Source: Sphingobacterium zeae
GTDB taxonomy: Bacteria > Bacteroidota > Bacteroidia > Sphingobacteriales > Sphingobacteriaceae
DNA: 64,000 bases
Direction of reading: 5' to 3'
NCBI RefSeq assembly: GCF_030818895.1
Contig: NZ_JAUTBA010000001.1
Coordinates: forward strand, 1,302,001 to 1,366,000
Shown here in pieces: positions 8,292-17,379 of the stretch; the first letter of the stretch is position 1, and every line of letters begins with the position of its first letter. The position numbers and the translations under genes were made by a program. The notes under the pieces are model-generated. The model ran no database searches. It saw only the letters and a program-made list of their open reading frames with translations, and was not told the origin of the DNA.

Positions 8292-9068
8292 CTATTGAAT
8301 TGCTCTAATGATATTGGAGACATCCAATGTGTTGCTGCAACTATGTGTTAATTTTGCAAATATATGCTCCAAAGATTCGTTAGCTTCTGTTTTTAGCTCT
8401 TCAATTGTACCATCCGCAATAATGCTTCCCTGGTTTATAAGTAAAATCCGATCGGATACTTTTTCGACAACATCCATCATATGGGAGCAGTAGAAAATTG
8501 TTTTTCCTTCTTTTGCAAGTAAGGAAATAAGTTCCTTAACAAAAATAACGGCATTCGCATCAAGTCCAGATAAGGGTTCATCCAGAACAATAATTTGAGG
8601 GTTGTGAATAATTCCTGAGATCAAGAGTACTTTTTGACGCATTCCTTTTGAGAAGGTGTCCATCCTATTATTCGCGTTTGATTCAAGACCAAAAGCAGTC
8701 AATAACTTTAAGGAACGTTCCAGAATACTATTATTTTCCATTCCATAGAGCTTACCTACAAAATCTAAATATTCAATTGGAGTCAGTACTTCATATAATT
8801 CAGCGTTCTCGGGAACATATCCTAACATTGTTTTCACGGCCAATGGATCTTCTTGAATGTTGATACCATTAATTTCTACAGTGCCTGTAAAATCTTCAAT
8901 TAGTCCTGTCAATATATTAACAGTGGTGGATTTGCCTGCCCCATTTGGGCCAATATATCCGATCACTTGGCCTGGAAATATGTCGAGGTTGATTCCTTTC
9001 AAAATTTCCTTTGTGCCGTACGATTTTTTGAGGTCAACGATCCGGATGAGCGGTAATATACTTTCCAT
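8292..9068 (-). CDS. ABC transporter ATP-binding protein
   Basis: A 258-residue nucleotide-binding domain with all catalytic motifs: Walker A GPNGAGKSTT (~39-48), Q-loop region GYVPENAELY, signature FSKGMRQKV (~139), Walker B IIVLDEPLSGLD (~157-168) and the switch His in CSHMMD (~196). The signature reads FSKGM instead of LSGGQ, which is common in the ABC-2/NatA-like exporter branch. A short C-terminal tail (~220-258) follows. First gene of a two-gene exporter operon with the permease. Its neighbours give no substrate hint. Confidence 0.9.
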   Translation of the reverse strand: MESILPLIRIVDLKKSYGTKEILKGINLDIFPGQVIGYIGPNGAGKSTTVNILTGLIEDFTGTVEINGINIQEDPLAVKTMLGYVPENAELYEVLTPIEYLDFVGKLYGMENNSILERSLKLLTAFGLESNANNRMDTFSKGMRQKVLLISGIIHNPQIIVLDEPLSGLDANAVIFVKELISLLAKEGKTIFYCSHMMDVVEKVSDRILLINQGSIIADGTIEELKTEANESLEHIFAKLTHSCSNTLDVSNIIRAIQ

Positions 9069-9173
9069 ATGATAACAATCTTCAAAGTAAACTTACGTAA
9101 AAATTGGGAGTTATGGTTACTGTTGAGATCGTTATAATCTGTATTTTTTAAATTAGAGATCCTTATTTCAAAA

Positions 9174-9200
9174 ATAGAAAAAGGGACCTTTTGGTCCCTC
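9174..9200 (-). terminator. Intrinsic terminator of the acidic-protein gene
   Basis: GGGACC-AAAA-GGTCCC hairpin followed on the minus strand by TTTTTC, between the acidic-protein gene and the ABC ATPase gene, so the exporter should have its own promoter. Confidence 0.75.
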
Positions 9201-9222
9201 ACAATGATTTTTTTTTCGGAAG

Positions 9223-9606
9223 CTATCGGTCATTTTTAGGATATCCTTCTTCATCAAGATCATCTCTCAAATCTTCTTCATTCTCTGCCAATTTCTTGTC
9301 TAAAGGTGATAACCGTTCATGGTCAAAAGTCTCAATTCGCATGTTCGCCTGATCCAAGTCTTCGCCCTGAAGTTCATCTTTCGAAGCATATTCATCGCCC
9401 ACAAATGGGTTTGAATTGTCATAGGTTGAATCGTCATCAACAGCACCCTCTGAAATAGTGTCGTAATCAGCCGGATGAGCATAATCTGGATCGTTACCGT
9501 TGACATCCATTTCATAACTTTCAAACGCTTTGTTAAAAGTAAGGTCCTGCTCTTTATCTGGATAGTCTTCCTCAACTTTCCCGTTTCTATATTCTTTTTT
9601 TGACAT
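9223..9606 (-). CDS. Highly acidic hypothetical protein
   Basis: A 127-residue soluble protein of very strong negative charge (many Asp/Glu, few hydrophobics), with no signal peptide and no membrane segment. It opens with MSKKEYRNGKVEEDYPDKEQ and ends with DDLDEEGYPKNDR. Composition suggests intrinsic disorder. No domain or motif is recognised. An overlapping frame (9300-9575) has far less natural composition and is a shadow. It is a stand-alone gene with its own terminator. Related short acidic proteins occur in Sphingobacteriaceae, but no function is known to me. Confidence 0.6.
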   Translation of the reverse strand: MSKKEYRNGKVEEDYPDKEQDLTFNKAFESYEMDVNGNDPDYAHPADYDTISEGAVDDDSTYDNSNPFVGDEYASKDELQGEDLDQANMRIETFDHERLSPLDKKLAENEEDLRDDLDEEGYPKNDR

Positions 9607-9823
9607 AATTCTGCTAATTTTTATTTATTAATAAAACAGCTCACATAAAAAAAAGTTTGGATTTTACTAGACAATGTAGGGCTCAAGTGCTATTGGAATA
9701 TCAGTTGAATACCAAAAAGATAAAATTTTATTTTAAAAACGGCAGAACATATTAGTTTTAGGAGAAGCCATTCAGCTTTGTCTAAATTAAAGTCTTGATA
9801 GTATAATTAAGATTGACCATTCA

Positions 9824-10645
9824 TCATGCGCTATTTTTAGCTCTTTTATAAGAGCTTGGTGTAGCATTTCGTTTCTTCTTATAAAAATTAGTCAAGTGAC
9901 TCTCATCGCTAAATCCAAGTTCTTCTACAATTTGTTTCATGCTATAGCTATTGGAAGCTAACCTATCTTCAATAAGTTTAATACGAATAGCATCGATATA
10001 TGTTTTATAACTCACAGCATATCGCTTTTTAAAAAATGCACCAAAATAATTAGCGGAAATTTGAAACTGATCGGCGATCGATTTAATTTGTAATTTGTCG
10101 GGAAAATAAATGTTTTGCTGAATATATTGCTCGATCTCTTGAGACATTTCATAAGAGGCATGAATAGGAAGGCCCAGGTCTTTTACAATATTTTCCACTA
10201 AGGCGAAAAGAGACATAATTTGGTGGAATATGAAAATAGAAGTCGTTGCGTCCTCACGGTCATATTGATGTATCAGTTCGAATACCTGCTCTGTCAATTT
10301 TTTATTTTCTTTCTTGAGGGATAGGCTCCTATTTAAAAATGTCTCCGAATTGAAAATATCTACCGGGCTGAAAGACAGTCTGAAATTTTGCTGTATAAAA
10401 TGAAGATCTTTAAAATAGGAACCTGAAAAATAAAGGACAAATACTATTGCATCTTTCTTAGTTTCAAGTGTTTCAAAGGTCTTATTCAAAAAGAGTAAAT
10501 TTCCTTTTGAAAATTTTAACTTATTTTCCTTAGATAGGATCGATCCTTCCAATACATATACTAAAGCAAAATCAAAGACTGATTTATTTAGTTCTATTTT
10601 TTGTTTCTGCTTGATTTTCTGAGCAGCGAAAGATAAATTCGTCAT
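9824..10645 (-). CDS. AraC-family transcriptional regulator
   Basis: A 273-residue regulator. The last ~100 residues form the double helix-turn-helix DNA-binding domain of AraC/XylS: first HTH IKSIADQFQISANYFGAFFKK (~180-200 region), linker helix YIDAIRIKLIEDRL, second HTH MKQIVEELGFSDESHLTNFYKK with the conserved GF.D.S.L..FYK block, then P-SSYK. The N-terminal ~150 residues look like a small cupin-type sensory domain (SKGNLLFLNKTFETLETKKD), with no ligand-specific motif. It is flanked by an SDR gene on the same strand (~140 bp away). The target and inducer are not evident. Confidence 0.85.
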   Translation of the reverse strand: MTNLSFAAQKIKQKQKIELNKSVFDFALVYVLEGSILSKENKLKFSKGNLLFLNKTFETLETKKDAIVFVLYFSGSYFKDLHFIQQNFRLSFSPVDIFNSETFLNRSLSLKKENKKLTEQVFELIHQYDREDATTSIFIFHQIMSLFALVENIVKDLGLPIHASYEMSQEIEQYIQQNIYFPDKLQIKSIADQFQISANYFGAFFKKRYAVSYKTYIDAIRIKLIEDRLASNSYSMKQIVEELGFSDESHLTNFYKKKRNATPSSYKRAKNSA

Positions 10646-10787
10646 ATGTAAGATTCTATGGGATAAATACCAACTACAAACCTAGGAAAAATAGAATAAA
10701 CACTTAATTTTTCATGTTGTTATAATGGAACAATTATGGATTTACATTCATGTTAAAATATAAATAATTTGTGATGCCGATGAATTG

Positions 10788-11657
10788 TTACGTGCTTTTT
10801 GCGTTCCGAGTCATCTTTTCAATAGAATCCCATTGAGCTTCGGGAATAATATCCAAACCATTAAACTCACCGGCTCCTTTAAGCCACTCTCCACCATCTA
10901 TAGTGATGACATCACCATTGATATAACTTGCATAGTCAGATACTAAATAAGCAGCGAGGTTAGCAAGTTCCTGTAGTTCACCCAGGCGACCCAAAGGGAT
11001 ACGTTTGGTTGGGGAGAGAAGTTCGCCTAATTCTCCGGGCAACAAGCGTTCCATGGCTCCGGAGGTTTGAAATGGGCCTGGTGCTATAGCGTTTAGTCGT
11101 ATCCCTTTTTTTCCCCATTCCACAGCCAGCGAACGGGTTAATGCTAGGACTCCAGCTTTGGCTGTTGCAGATGGTACTACATATCCAGATCCCGTCCATG
11201 CATAGGTTGTGACAATACTGAGTACAGCTTTATTTTGTTCATGTTGCGCGATCCACCTTTTTCCCAGCGCGAGGGTATAATTTATACTCCCTTGAAGTAC
11301 AATTCCAATGACAGATTCAAAAGCTCGATGGCTTAAACGTTCAGTAGGGGAGATAAAATTTCCAGCGGCATTATTTATGAGAATATCTATTCCGCCAAAA
11401 TGTTCATATCCAAATGAAACGACGCGTTCAACATCATCATAATTGCGAACATCCCCCGCCACAGCAAGGCATTTTGCCCGATGCTTTTCAGATAGCTCGT
11501 TTGCTGTCTGTTGTATAACATCCTCTTTGCGACTTGTAATCAGACAAGAGGCTCCAAGCTCAAGAAAGTAATCTGTCATCGCTTTTCCTAGCCCTGTACC
11601 ACCACCTGTGATTAATATTCGCTTCCCTTTCAGTGCGTTCTCCTTTAACATGCCCAT
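10788..11657 (-). CDS. SDR-family oxidoreductase, probable 2,4-dienoyl-CoA reductase type
   Basis: A 289-residue short-chain dehydrogenase. Cofactor motif TGGGTGLGKA (~17-26), NNAAGNF (~93-99, the Asn of the catalytic tetrad region), and a GYVVPSATAKAGV block (~157) where the Lys sits in SATAKAG, followed by RSLAVEWGKKGIRLNAIAPGPF. The NNAAGNF...PTERLS and TRSLAVEWG patterns are those of peroxisomal/mitochondrial 2,4-dienoyl-CoA reductases (DECR), which use Lys/Ser rather than the ordinary YxxxK. That predicts a role in beta-oxidation of unsaturated fatty acids with NADPH. The acyl-CoA dehydrogenase at 39 kb is a possible pathway partner, though unlinked. Confidence 0.72.
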   Translation of the reverse strand: MGMLKENALKGKRILITGGGTGLGKAMTDYFLELGASCLITSRKEDVIQQTANELSEKHRAKCLAVAGDVRNYDDVERVVSFGYEHFGGIDILINNAAGNFISPTERLSHRAFESVIGIVLQGSINYTLALGKRWIAQHEQNKAVLSIVTTYAWTGSGYVVPSATAKAGVLALTRSLAVEWGKKGIRLNAIAPGPFQTSGAMERLLPGELGELLSPTKRIPLGRLGELQELANLAAYLVSDYASYINGDVITIDGGEWLKGAGEFNGLDIIPEAQWDSIEKMTRNAKST

Positions 11658-11761
11658 ATGCTGTCCGTTTTTTTATGTGTCCTTAAGTTACAAAAATTTA
11701 GAAATAAAATAAAAATGGATTTAAGCGATAACAGTTAGGAACCGGATGGAGGAGATATAAA

Positions 11762-11799
11762 TAAAAACAGGGACTATTCGATGAATAGCCCCTGTTTTA
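11762..11799 (-). terminator. Intrinsic terminator of tsf
   Basis: AAAACAGGG-CTATTC / GAATAG-CCCTGTTTT inverted repeat just downstream of the tsf stop codon, ending in a T-tract on the minus strand. Confidence 0.85.
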
Positions 11800-11836
11800 A
11801 AGTATTTCCATTTCTAATAATAGCGTGGAAATATGC

Positions 11837-12673
11837 TTATGCGCCTAACTGTACGCGTTTGAAAGCAGTTACAGTCAATCCTTTAGAAACTGAATCTAAG
11901 AATTGAGCGATGTTTTTAGAAGAATCTTTTACAAACTCTTGATTTAACAAGGTTGTATCTTTGAAGAATTTGTTCAATTTACCTTGAGCAATTTTTTCAG
12001 CCATTTCAGCTGGTTTTCCTTCAGCGATGATTTGTTCTTTTGCAATAGCGATTTCACGCTCAATTGTATTTTGATCAACACCGTCTTTGTCAATTGCAAT
12101 AGGGTTCATTGCAGCAATTTGCATTGCTACATCTTTGCCCGCTTCTTCAGCACCAGCTGCATCGGCAGAAAGACCTACCAATACACCTAAACGGTAGTTA
12201 CCGTGAATATAAGCGATAACTTTTTCAGCAGTGATTGTTTCGTATTTAGAAACGTCAATTTTCTCACCAATGACACCAGTTTGCTCGATTAAAGAATCAG
12301 CGATATTTTTGCCATCAAGTTCCAAACCTTTTAATTCTTCCAAAGAAGCAGGCTTATTGTTTAATGCGATATCTGCAATTTTTTCAGCGAAGGCTACGAA
12401 GTCTGCGTTTTTAGCTACGAAGTCAGTTTCACAGTTAACTTCAACTACAATGCCTGACTTGCCATCAGCAGTAGCTTTAGCGATGATAACACCTTCGTTA
12501 GAGTCGCGATCCTGACGGCTAGCAGCTACTTTAGCGCCTTTTTTACGCAAGTAATCTACAGCAGCTTCAAAGTCACCATTAGACTCAACCAAAGCTTTTT
12601 TACAATCCATCATACCAGCGCCAGTTTGTTGACGCAATTTGTTTACATCTGATGCAGAAATTTGTACTGACAT
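11837..12673 (-). CDS. tsf: Elongation factor Ts
   Basis: A 278-residue nucleotide-exchange factor that releases GDP from EF-Tu. N-terminal UBA-like domain with the family signature VNKLRQQTGAGMMDCKKAL (~10-28) and the EF-Tu-contacting second signature GIVVEVNCETDFVAKN (~75-90), which carries the TDFVAKN motif; then dimerisation/coiled-coil regions. Normal length for the phylum. Last gene of the ribosomal run rplM-rpsI-rpsB-tsf. A large stem-loop with T-tract separates it from rpsB. Confidence 0.98.
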   Translation of the reverse strand: MSVQISASDVNKLRQQTGAGMMDCKKALVESNGDFEAAVDYLRKKGAKVAASRQDRDSNEGVIIAKATADGKSGIVVEVNCETDFVAKNADFVAFAEKIADIALNNKPASLEELKGLELDGKNIADSLIEQTGVIGEKIDVSKYETITAEKVIAYIHGNYRLGVLVGLSADAAGAEEAGKDVAMQIAAMNPIAIDKDGVDQNTIEREIAIAKEQIIAEGKPAEMAEKIAQGKLNKFFKDTTLLNQEFVKDSSKNIAQFLDSVSKGLTVTAFKRVQLGA

Positions 12674-12783
12674 GTTTATTTCTTTTTGTTATTATTTACG
12701 ACTAAAATTTGTACAATATTAACTTAAAAAAGGTTAAGCTAATATGAAGTTTAACATTCCTTGTTAAACGGGTTCTGTTAAAC

Positions 12784-12855
12784 AAAAAACCGGACAGATA
12801 GGCTAGTTCAAGAAAAGTAAACTTTTCCAGAAACTAACGCTACGCCATCCGGTTT
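12784..12855 (-). terminator. Long stem-loop with T-tract between rpsB and tsf
   Basis: Nested inverted repeat about 70 nt long: outer AAACCGGA/TCCGGTTT, middle GGCTAGTT/AACTA-CGC, inner GAAAAGT/ACTTTTC. On the minus strand it ends TTTTTTG, so it can act as an intrinsic terminator or attenuator between rpsB and tsf. Confidence 0.65.
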
Positions 12856-12867
12856 GGAATAAAAATA

Positions 12868-13665
12868 TTATTCTCCGTCTTTCGCTTTGCGAGGACGTTT
12901 AGCTTCTGAAGCTTCACCATTATCAGCTTTTGCTTTAGCAGCAGCAGCATCTTTTTCAGCTTCTTCTTCTTTGTCGCGTTTGCGCTCGTCCAAACCTTCT
13001 TGGATTGCTTGACCAATGATACCTGCGATTAAGCTAATAGATTTGCTAGCGTCATCGTTTGCAGGGATTGGGAAATCAATGTTCGAAGGATCAGAGTTTG
13101 TATCTACCATTGCAAAAGTAGGGATGTTTAATTTCATTGCTTCAGAAACAGCGATGTGTTCTTTTTTCACATCGATGATGAATAAAGCAGCTGGCAAACG
13201 GTTCAAATCAGCGATACCTCCTAAAAGATTTTCTAATTTGATACGCTCACGTTGAATCATCAACTTCTCTTTTTTAGACAATACATCATAAGTACCGTCT
13301 TTTTGCATTTTGTCAATGTTAGACATTTTTTTGATAGACTTACGAACTGTAGCGAAGTTTGTAAGCATACCACCTAACCAACGCTCAGTCACGAAAGGCA
13401 TGTTGACCTCTTTTGCTTGTTGTGCGATGATCTCTTTTGCTTGTTTTTTCGTAGCTACGAATAAAACTTTGCGACCTGATTTTACGATTTGTTTGATAGC
13501 TGAAGCAGCTTCTTCTAACTTCGTAAGTGTTTTGTTCAAGTCAATGATGTGGATACCGTTGCGCTCCATGAAAATGTACTTAGCCATTTTCGGATCCCAT
13601 TTACGTGTAAGGTGACCAAAGTGCACACCTGCATCCAATAAATCTTGATAAGTAGTTCTTGCCAT
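12868..13665 (-). CDS. rpsB: 30S ribosomal protein S2
   Basis: A 265-residue small-subunit protein. Signature 1 is seen at the start (LLDAGVHFGHLTRKWDPKM, residues ~7-25), with FVATKKQAKEI, TERWLGGMLTNFAT and the C-proximal PTFAMVDTNSDPSNIDFPIPANDDA block, all diagnostic for S2. A ~40-residue Lys/Ala/Glu-rich C-terminal tail (REEEAEKDAAAAKAKA-like) is charged and probably disordered, as often seen in Bacteroidota. Immediately downstream of rpsI (18 bp) in a ribosomal operon. Confidence 0.98.
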   Translation of the reverse strand: MARTTYQDLLDAGVHFGHLTRKWDPKMAKYIFMERNGIHIIDLNKTLTKLEEAASAIKQIVKSGRKVLFVATKKQAKEIIAQQAKEVNMPFVTERWLGGMLTNFATVRKSIKKMSNIDKMQKDGTYDVLSKKEKLMIQRERIKLENLLGGIADLNRLPAALFIIDVKKEHIAVSEAMKLNIPTFAMVDTNSDPSNIDFPIPANDDASKSISLIAGIIGQAIQEGLDERKRDKEEEAEKDAAAAKAKADNGEASEAKRPRKAKDGE

Positions 13666-13683
13666 TTTTTGATCCTCCTTTGA

Positions 13684-14070
13684 TTAACGTTTACTGAATT
13701 GGAATCTTCTACGAGCTTTACGACGTCCTGGTTTCTTACGCTCAACCATACGGTCGTCACGCGTTACTAAACCTTTAGCACGTAATGCAGGTTTAACTTC
13801 TGGGTTAAGTTCAACCAATGCTTTTGCGATCGCTAAGCGAACAGCTTCTGCTTGACCTTTAACACCACCTCCGTTAACGTTTACTTTTACATCAAAGTTT
13901 GCTAATTCACCAGCTACGTTCAACGATTGAGTAGCGATGTATTGCAAAGGTAATGTTGGGAAATACTCTTTGTGGTCTTTACCGTTTATGATTATGTTTC
14001 CGCTACCAGCAGTTAAGTAAATGCGGGCAACAGCAGTTTTTCTTCTTCCTGAAGTATTAGTTGTTGACAT
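13684..14070 (-). CDS. rpsI: 30S ribosomal protein S9
   Basis: A 128-residue protein with the S9 signature GGGVKGQAEAVRLAIAKAL (~66-85) and the Arg/Lys-rich C-terminal tail ending KARRRFQFSKR, which reaches the P-site tRNA. The N-terminal GRRKTAVARIYL is also diagnostic. Its start is 11 bp after the rplM stop, so the two are co-translated. Confidence 0.98.
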   Translation of the reverse strand: MSTTNTSGRRKTAVARIYLTAGSGNIIINGKDHKEYFPTLPLQYIATQSLNVAGELANFDVKVNVNGGGVKGQAEAVRLAIAKALVELNPEVKPALRAKGLVTRDDRMVERKKPGRRKARRRFQFSKR

Positions 14071-14081
14071 GTCGATTCTCC

Positions 14082-14525
14082 TTAAAATTTAACTGGTTTT
14101 GGATTTTGTGCTTCATGCTTGTGCTCAGTACCAGCATAAACGTAAAGGTTCTTAAACAATTGACGACCTAAACGGTTTTTAGGAAGCATACCACGAACAG
14201 CTTTTTCAATGATGCGCTCAGGGAATTTAGCCATTAACTCTTTAGGAGAAACGAAACGCTGACCACCTGGATATCCAGTGTAGCGTACGTAAACTTTGTC
14301 GCCTAATTTGTTTCCTGTCAATTTGATTTTGTCTGCATTGATAACAATAACGTTATCTCCACAGTCTACGTGTGGGGTGAATGTAGGCTTGTGCTTACCA
14401 CGAATTACTTTCGCGATGTTGCTCGCCAAACGCCCCAAAATCTCTCCTTCAGCGTCAACAACGATCCACTCTTTGTTAACGGTGTTCTTGTTGGCAGAGA
14501 CAGTTTTGTAACTTAACGTATTCAC
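14082..14525 (-). CDS. rplM: 50S ribosomal protein L13
   Basis: A 147-residue large-subunit protein: [16 protein letters not shown] at the N-terminus, [20 protein letters not shown] in the middle, and the signature [24 protein letters not shown] (~108-131 region) near the C-terminus. First gene of the rplM-rpsI-rpsB-tsf run; the whole run is on the minus strand. A TACCTTTG promoter element lies upstream. Confidence 0.98.
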   Translation of the reverse strand: MNTLSYKTVSANKNTVNKEWIVVDAEGEILGRLASNIAKVIRGKHKPTFTPHVDCGDNVIVINADKIKLTGNKLGDKVYVRYTGYPGGQRFVSPKELMAKFPERIIEKAVRGMLPKNRLGRQLFKNLYVYAGTEHKHEAQNPKPVKF

Positions 14526-14583
14526 TTGCTTTTGTTTAAATAATTTATTAAAAAATTTTTGTTTCCCTTATCTCAAGGGTTTG

Positions 14584-14591
14584 CAAAGGTA
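14584..14591 (-). promoter_or_regulatory. -7 promoter element (TACCTTTG) of the rplM operon
   Basis: Exact TAnnTTTG match on the minus strand, about 60 bases before rplM. No clear -33 TTG. Confidence 0.5.
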
Positions 14592-14759
14592 CATCTAATA
14601 TTCTATATTTTAAAATCTATTTTGCTTATTTTGCTGAAAACGAATCGAATTTCTCACACCTCCCGCTAATCTCAATATTTTTACAACTACCTCGAATGAA
14701 TATTGTTACATTAGTTAGTATATTGCAGGAACAAATTTTTAATTATTTAGCGGAAGTAG

Positions 14760-16478
14760 ATGAGATTTAATTTTTTGAATAAACGATTTTTAAGTTGTAT
14801 CGGCGTGTTCCTTTTGGTCGTGAATTCATTGCACGCGCAATCACAAGACAGGAAAACAAAACCATATGATGCCCGATTCAAAAATGTGCAAGAGATATTG
14901 AAGCAAGGCAAAATTGGACCGGGTATGGATTCTCTTGACGCTATCATCGCAGACTTTCCGCAGGCAGACGATATCTATTTCACTAAAGCGATTCTCCTTG
15001 CTCAGATGAGAAATCAAGACGGAGCGATTCAAGCCATTAAGCAAGCGCTGGATATCCAGTCTAAGCCAGAATATCTGAGTTTCGCAGTCGACGCATTTAA
15101 AAGTAAAAATGATGCTGACAGTGCATTGATTTATCTTGATAGGCTGATTGATCAGGATGATAATAACACCGCGTCGCTTAAACGCGAACGCATCATGCTT
15201 CTTTTTAATGGCGGATATAAAGATGTGGCCTTAGAGTATTTTTATAAAACCAAAGAAATCGCAGGTGCATCAGATACGTTGGATATGGTCGGTAGTGTAT
15301 TGTTGAATGATGCTGGCAACTATAAAAGTGTCATTGAGCTTTTGAAGCCCTGGGCAGATAAAGGGACTTCTTTAGCCCAGGTATATGGTCAGCTGGCACA
15401 AGCTTACAATCTTTCCAAAAACTCGAAGTTAGCACTTGAATATATCAATAAAGGAATTCTCACCACAAAAGAGGACTTTCTTTATTTTGATTTAGCTGAT
15501 CTATATCGATTTGATAAAAAGCTCAAGTTATCCATTGATGCGCTCAAACAGGGGTTTCAATCTAAAAAGATAGACTTTGCTGATAAAAATCGGATAATTA
15601 TGACCTTATTGAATCCCAAGGGACCTTATACACCGGATCAACTACTCGAGTTGGCTAACATCTTGGTGGAGGTTCATCCGCGGATTGCTGAAAGCCATAT
15701 GGCAAAGGGACAGGTACTATGGCTAAAAGATGATAAAACTGCTGCCCAAAGCTCTTTGGCGGTAGCCGTTAGTATGAACCCTTATCAGATCGATGCTTGG
15801 CGAATGTTAATGAGCTTGGATATGGATAAAGGTGAATTTGATCAGGCAATCGCTCATGGAGGAGAGGCTTTGCATTATGTGGCTAATAACGCTACAATAC
15901 TCTATTTTACCAGTATGGCTTATCTGATGAAGAAGGATATGGAAAATAGTCGGAAGTTTATGGAAGCAGCATTAAACAATGCACAGGAGGAATCTCCATT
16001 TTTACAGGCAAATATCTATGGCGGCTTGGGGGATATTTATAATTCGCTTAAAATGTATAAAGCCTCCGACGCAGCTTACATGGAAGCCATCCGACTCGAT
16101 AGTACAAATGTGACAGCAATGAACAATTTAGCGTACTATTTGTCGTTAAGAAAGGAACGACTTGATGAGGCTACGAAATATGCTGCTATGGCAACAGATT
16201 TGCAACCCAATAATGGTACGTTTGAGGATACTTATGCTTGGGTGCTATTTGCCGATGGAAAATATGACGAAGCATTGGTTTGGATCCAAAAGGCATTAAA
16301 AAATACTAACCCACAAACTTCGGTTTTGCTGGAGCATTATGGTGATATTCTGTTTAAATTAGGGAAAAAAAGCGATGCCGTTAAACAATGGACCTTGGCC
16401 TTGGAAAAAGGAGTGGATTCGGATGATAATAAAGTGAAATTGAAAAAGAAGATTGACACAAAAAGTTATGTGGAATAA
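14760..16478 (+). CDS. Exported tetratricopeptide-repeat protein
   Basis: A 572-residue protein with an N-terminal signal peptide (basic start, hydrophobic core to ~20, cleavage near LHAQS). Nearly all of the rest is TPR-type helical repeats; clear units include the region with YINKGILTTKEDFLYFDLADLY (~225) and AIRLDSTNVTAMNNLAYYL (~448), where the A-x4-P-x3-A-like spacing is visible, and DLQPNNGTFEDTYAWVLFADGKYDEAL near 490. TPR arrays bind proteins, so it is probably a periplasmic or outer-membrane scaffold. It overlaps the next gene (DUF4292 lipoprotein) by 11 bases, implying coupled translation and related function. Confidence 0.8.
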   Translation: MRFNFLNKRFLSCIGVFLLVVNSLHAQSQDRKTKPYDARFKNVQEILKQGKIGPGMDSLDAIIADFPQADDIYFTKAILLAQMRNQDGAIQAIKQALDIQSKPEYLSFAVDAFKSKNDADSALIYLDRLIDQDDNNTASLKRERIMLLFNGGYKDVALEYFYKTKEIAGASDTLDMVGSVLLNDAGNYKSVIELLKPWADKGTSLAQVYGQLAQAYNLSKNSKLALEYINKGILTTKEDFLYFDLADLYRFDKKLKLSIDALKQGFQSKKIDFADKNRIIMTLLNPKGPYTPDQLLELANILVEVHPRIAESHMAKGQVLWLKDDKTAAQSSLAVAVSMNPYQIDAWRMLMSLDMDKGEFDQAIAHGGEALHYVANNATILYFTSMAYLMKKDMENSRKFMEAALNNAQEESPFLQANIYGGLGDIYNSLKMYKASDAAYMEAIRLDSTNVTAMNNLAYYLSLRKERLDEATKYAAMATDLQPNNGTFEDTYAWVLFADGKYDEALVWIQKALKNTNPQTSVLLEHYGDILFKLGKKSDAVKQWTLALEKGVDSDDNKVKLKKKIDTKSYVE

Positions 16479-17271
16479 AATTGTTTGGGCTTGTGCTGTA
16501 GTGGTGTTGCTCTCTTCCTGTAGTTCGAAGAAGAAGATGCTAAAAGAAGCTGAGCTGAGGGCTCAAAACGAATTGATCATAAAGGATAATACCAGAGAGG
16601 CAAAGAAAAATAGTTTACGCAATCTGTTTTTGACCAATTTGAATTATTCGACTTTTTCGGGAAAAGCCAAAATGAGGCTTGATATGGGAAAGGACAATTA
16701 TGACGTCAATTCGACGATTAGAATTGAGAAGGACAAGCGAATCTGGATTTCTATCTCTGCTACATTGGGTATTGAAGTGGCACGTGTTCTAATAACTCCA
16801 GACAGTGTTCAGATCCTCAATAAGTTTCAAAGTGAGTATATGGTTAAGCCTTTTAACTATCTATACCGTTTCGCCAGTTCCGATCTGACCTTTGGAAACT
16901 TACAAGACTTATTGCTGGCCAACCTATCTGTGGATCTCTTGTCTGATATTGATCAGGTAAACTTTAAGCAGGATTCAATGTCCGTTCAGTTGGACGGTAA
17001 ACGCAATGAATTGGATTTTTTGTATAAGTTGAATAATAACAATAGGCCTTATCAATTTAGATTAGCTCAGCTTTCGAAGAAACAATTATTGGAAGCTAAC
17101 TATGGCGAATATGCTATGGCTTCGGGACAGGAATTTCCGATGCTTTTAAAAATGATCATTTCTGACGGTCGCCAAGAAATTAAGACAGAAATTAATTTTA
17201 ACAAAGTTACTTTTAATGAACCTGTCGAAATGCCTTTTTCAGTATCGTCGCGATATAAAGTAATCCGATGA
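16468..17271 (+). CDS. DUF4292 family lipoprotein
   Basis: About 267 residues. The ATG at 16468 is preferred; the frame also has a TTG at 16453. The start ATGTGG overlaps the stop of the TPR gene. Lipoprotein signal with lipobox LLSSC (Cys ~18), followed by SSKKK. The mature part is mixed alpha/beta with KMRLDMGKDNYDVNSTIRI and a repeated '...VQLDGKRNELDFLY' strand pattern, matching the DUF4292 family that is conserved in Bacteroidota beside EnvC-type genes. The beta-rich fold recalls LolA/LolB-like lipid-binding proteins, but that is inference. Co-transcribed with the TPR gene and followed by the EnvC-like gene. Confidence 0.78.
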   Translation: MWNKIVWACAVVVLLSSCSSKKKMLKEAELRAQNELIIKDNTREAKKNSLRNLFLTNLNYSTFSGKAKMRLDMGKDNYDVNSTIRIEKDKRIWISISATLGIEVARVLITPDSVQILNKFQSEYMVKPFNYLYRFASSDLTFGNLQDLLLANLSVDLLSDIDQVNFKQDSMSVQLDGKRNELDFLYKLNNNNRPYQFRLAQLSKKQLLEANYGEYAMASGQEFPMLLKMIISDGRQEIKTEINFNKVTFNEPVEMPFSVSSRYKVIR

Positions 17272-17379
17272 CAGGCTGTCTATATCCTTTAGATTTATTA
17301 CTTTCGCAATTAGTTTGCTAAAGTAGGATGTGAAGTGATAGGTTAGAAAGATGGCAAACACAACAAAATAGTACTGTAA

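Noticed and set aside
9300..9575. 91-codon frame inside the acidic-protein gene
   Set aside because: Same strand, other frame; composition is unnatural and the acidic frame has its own terminator.
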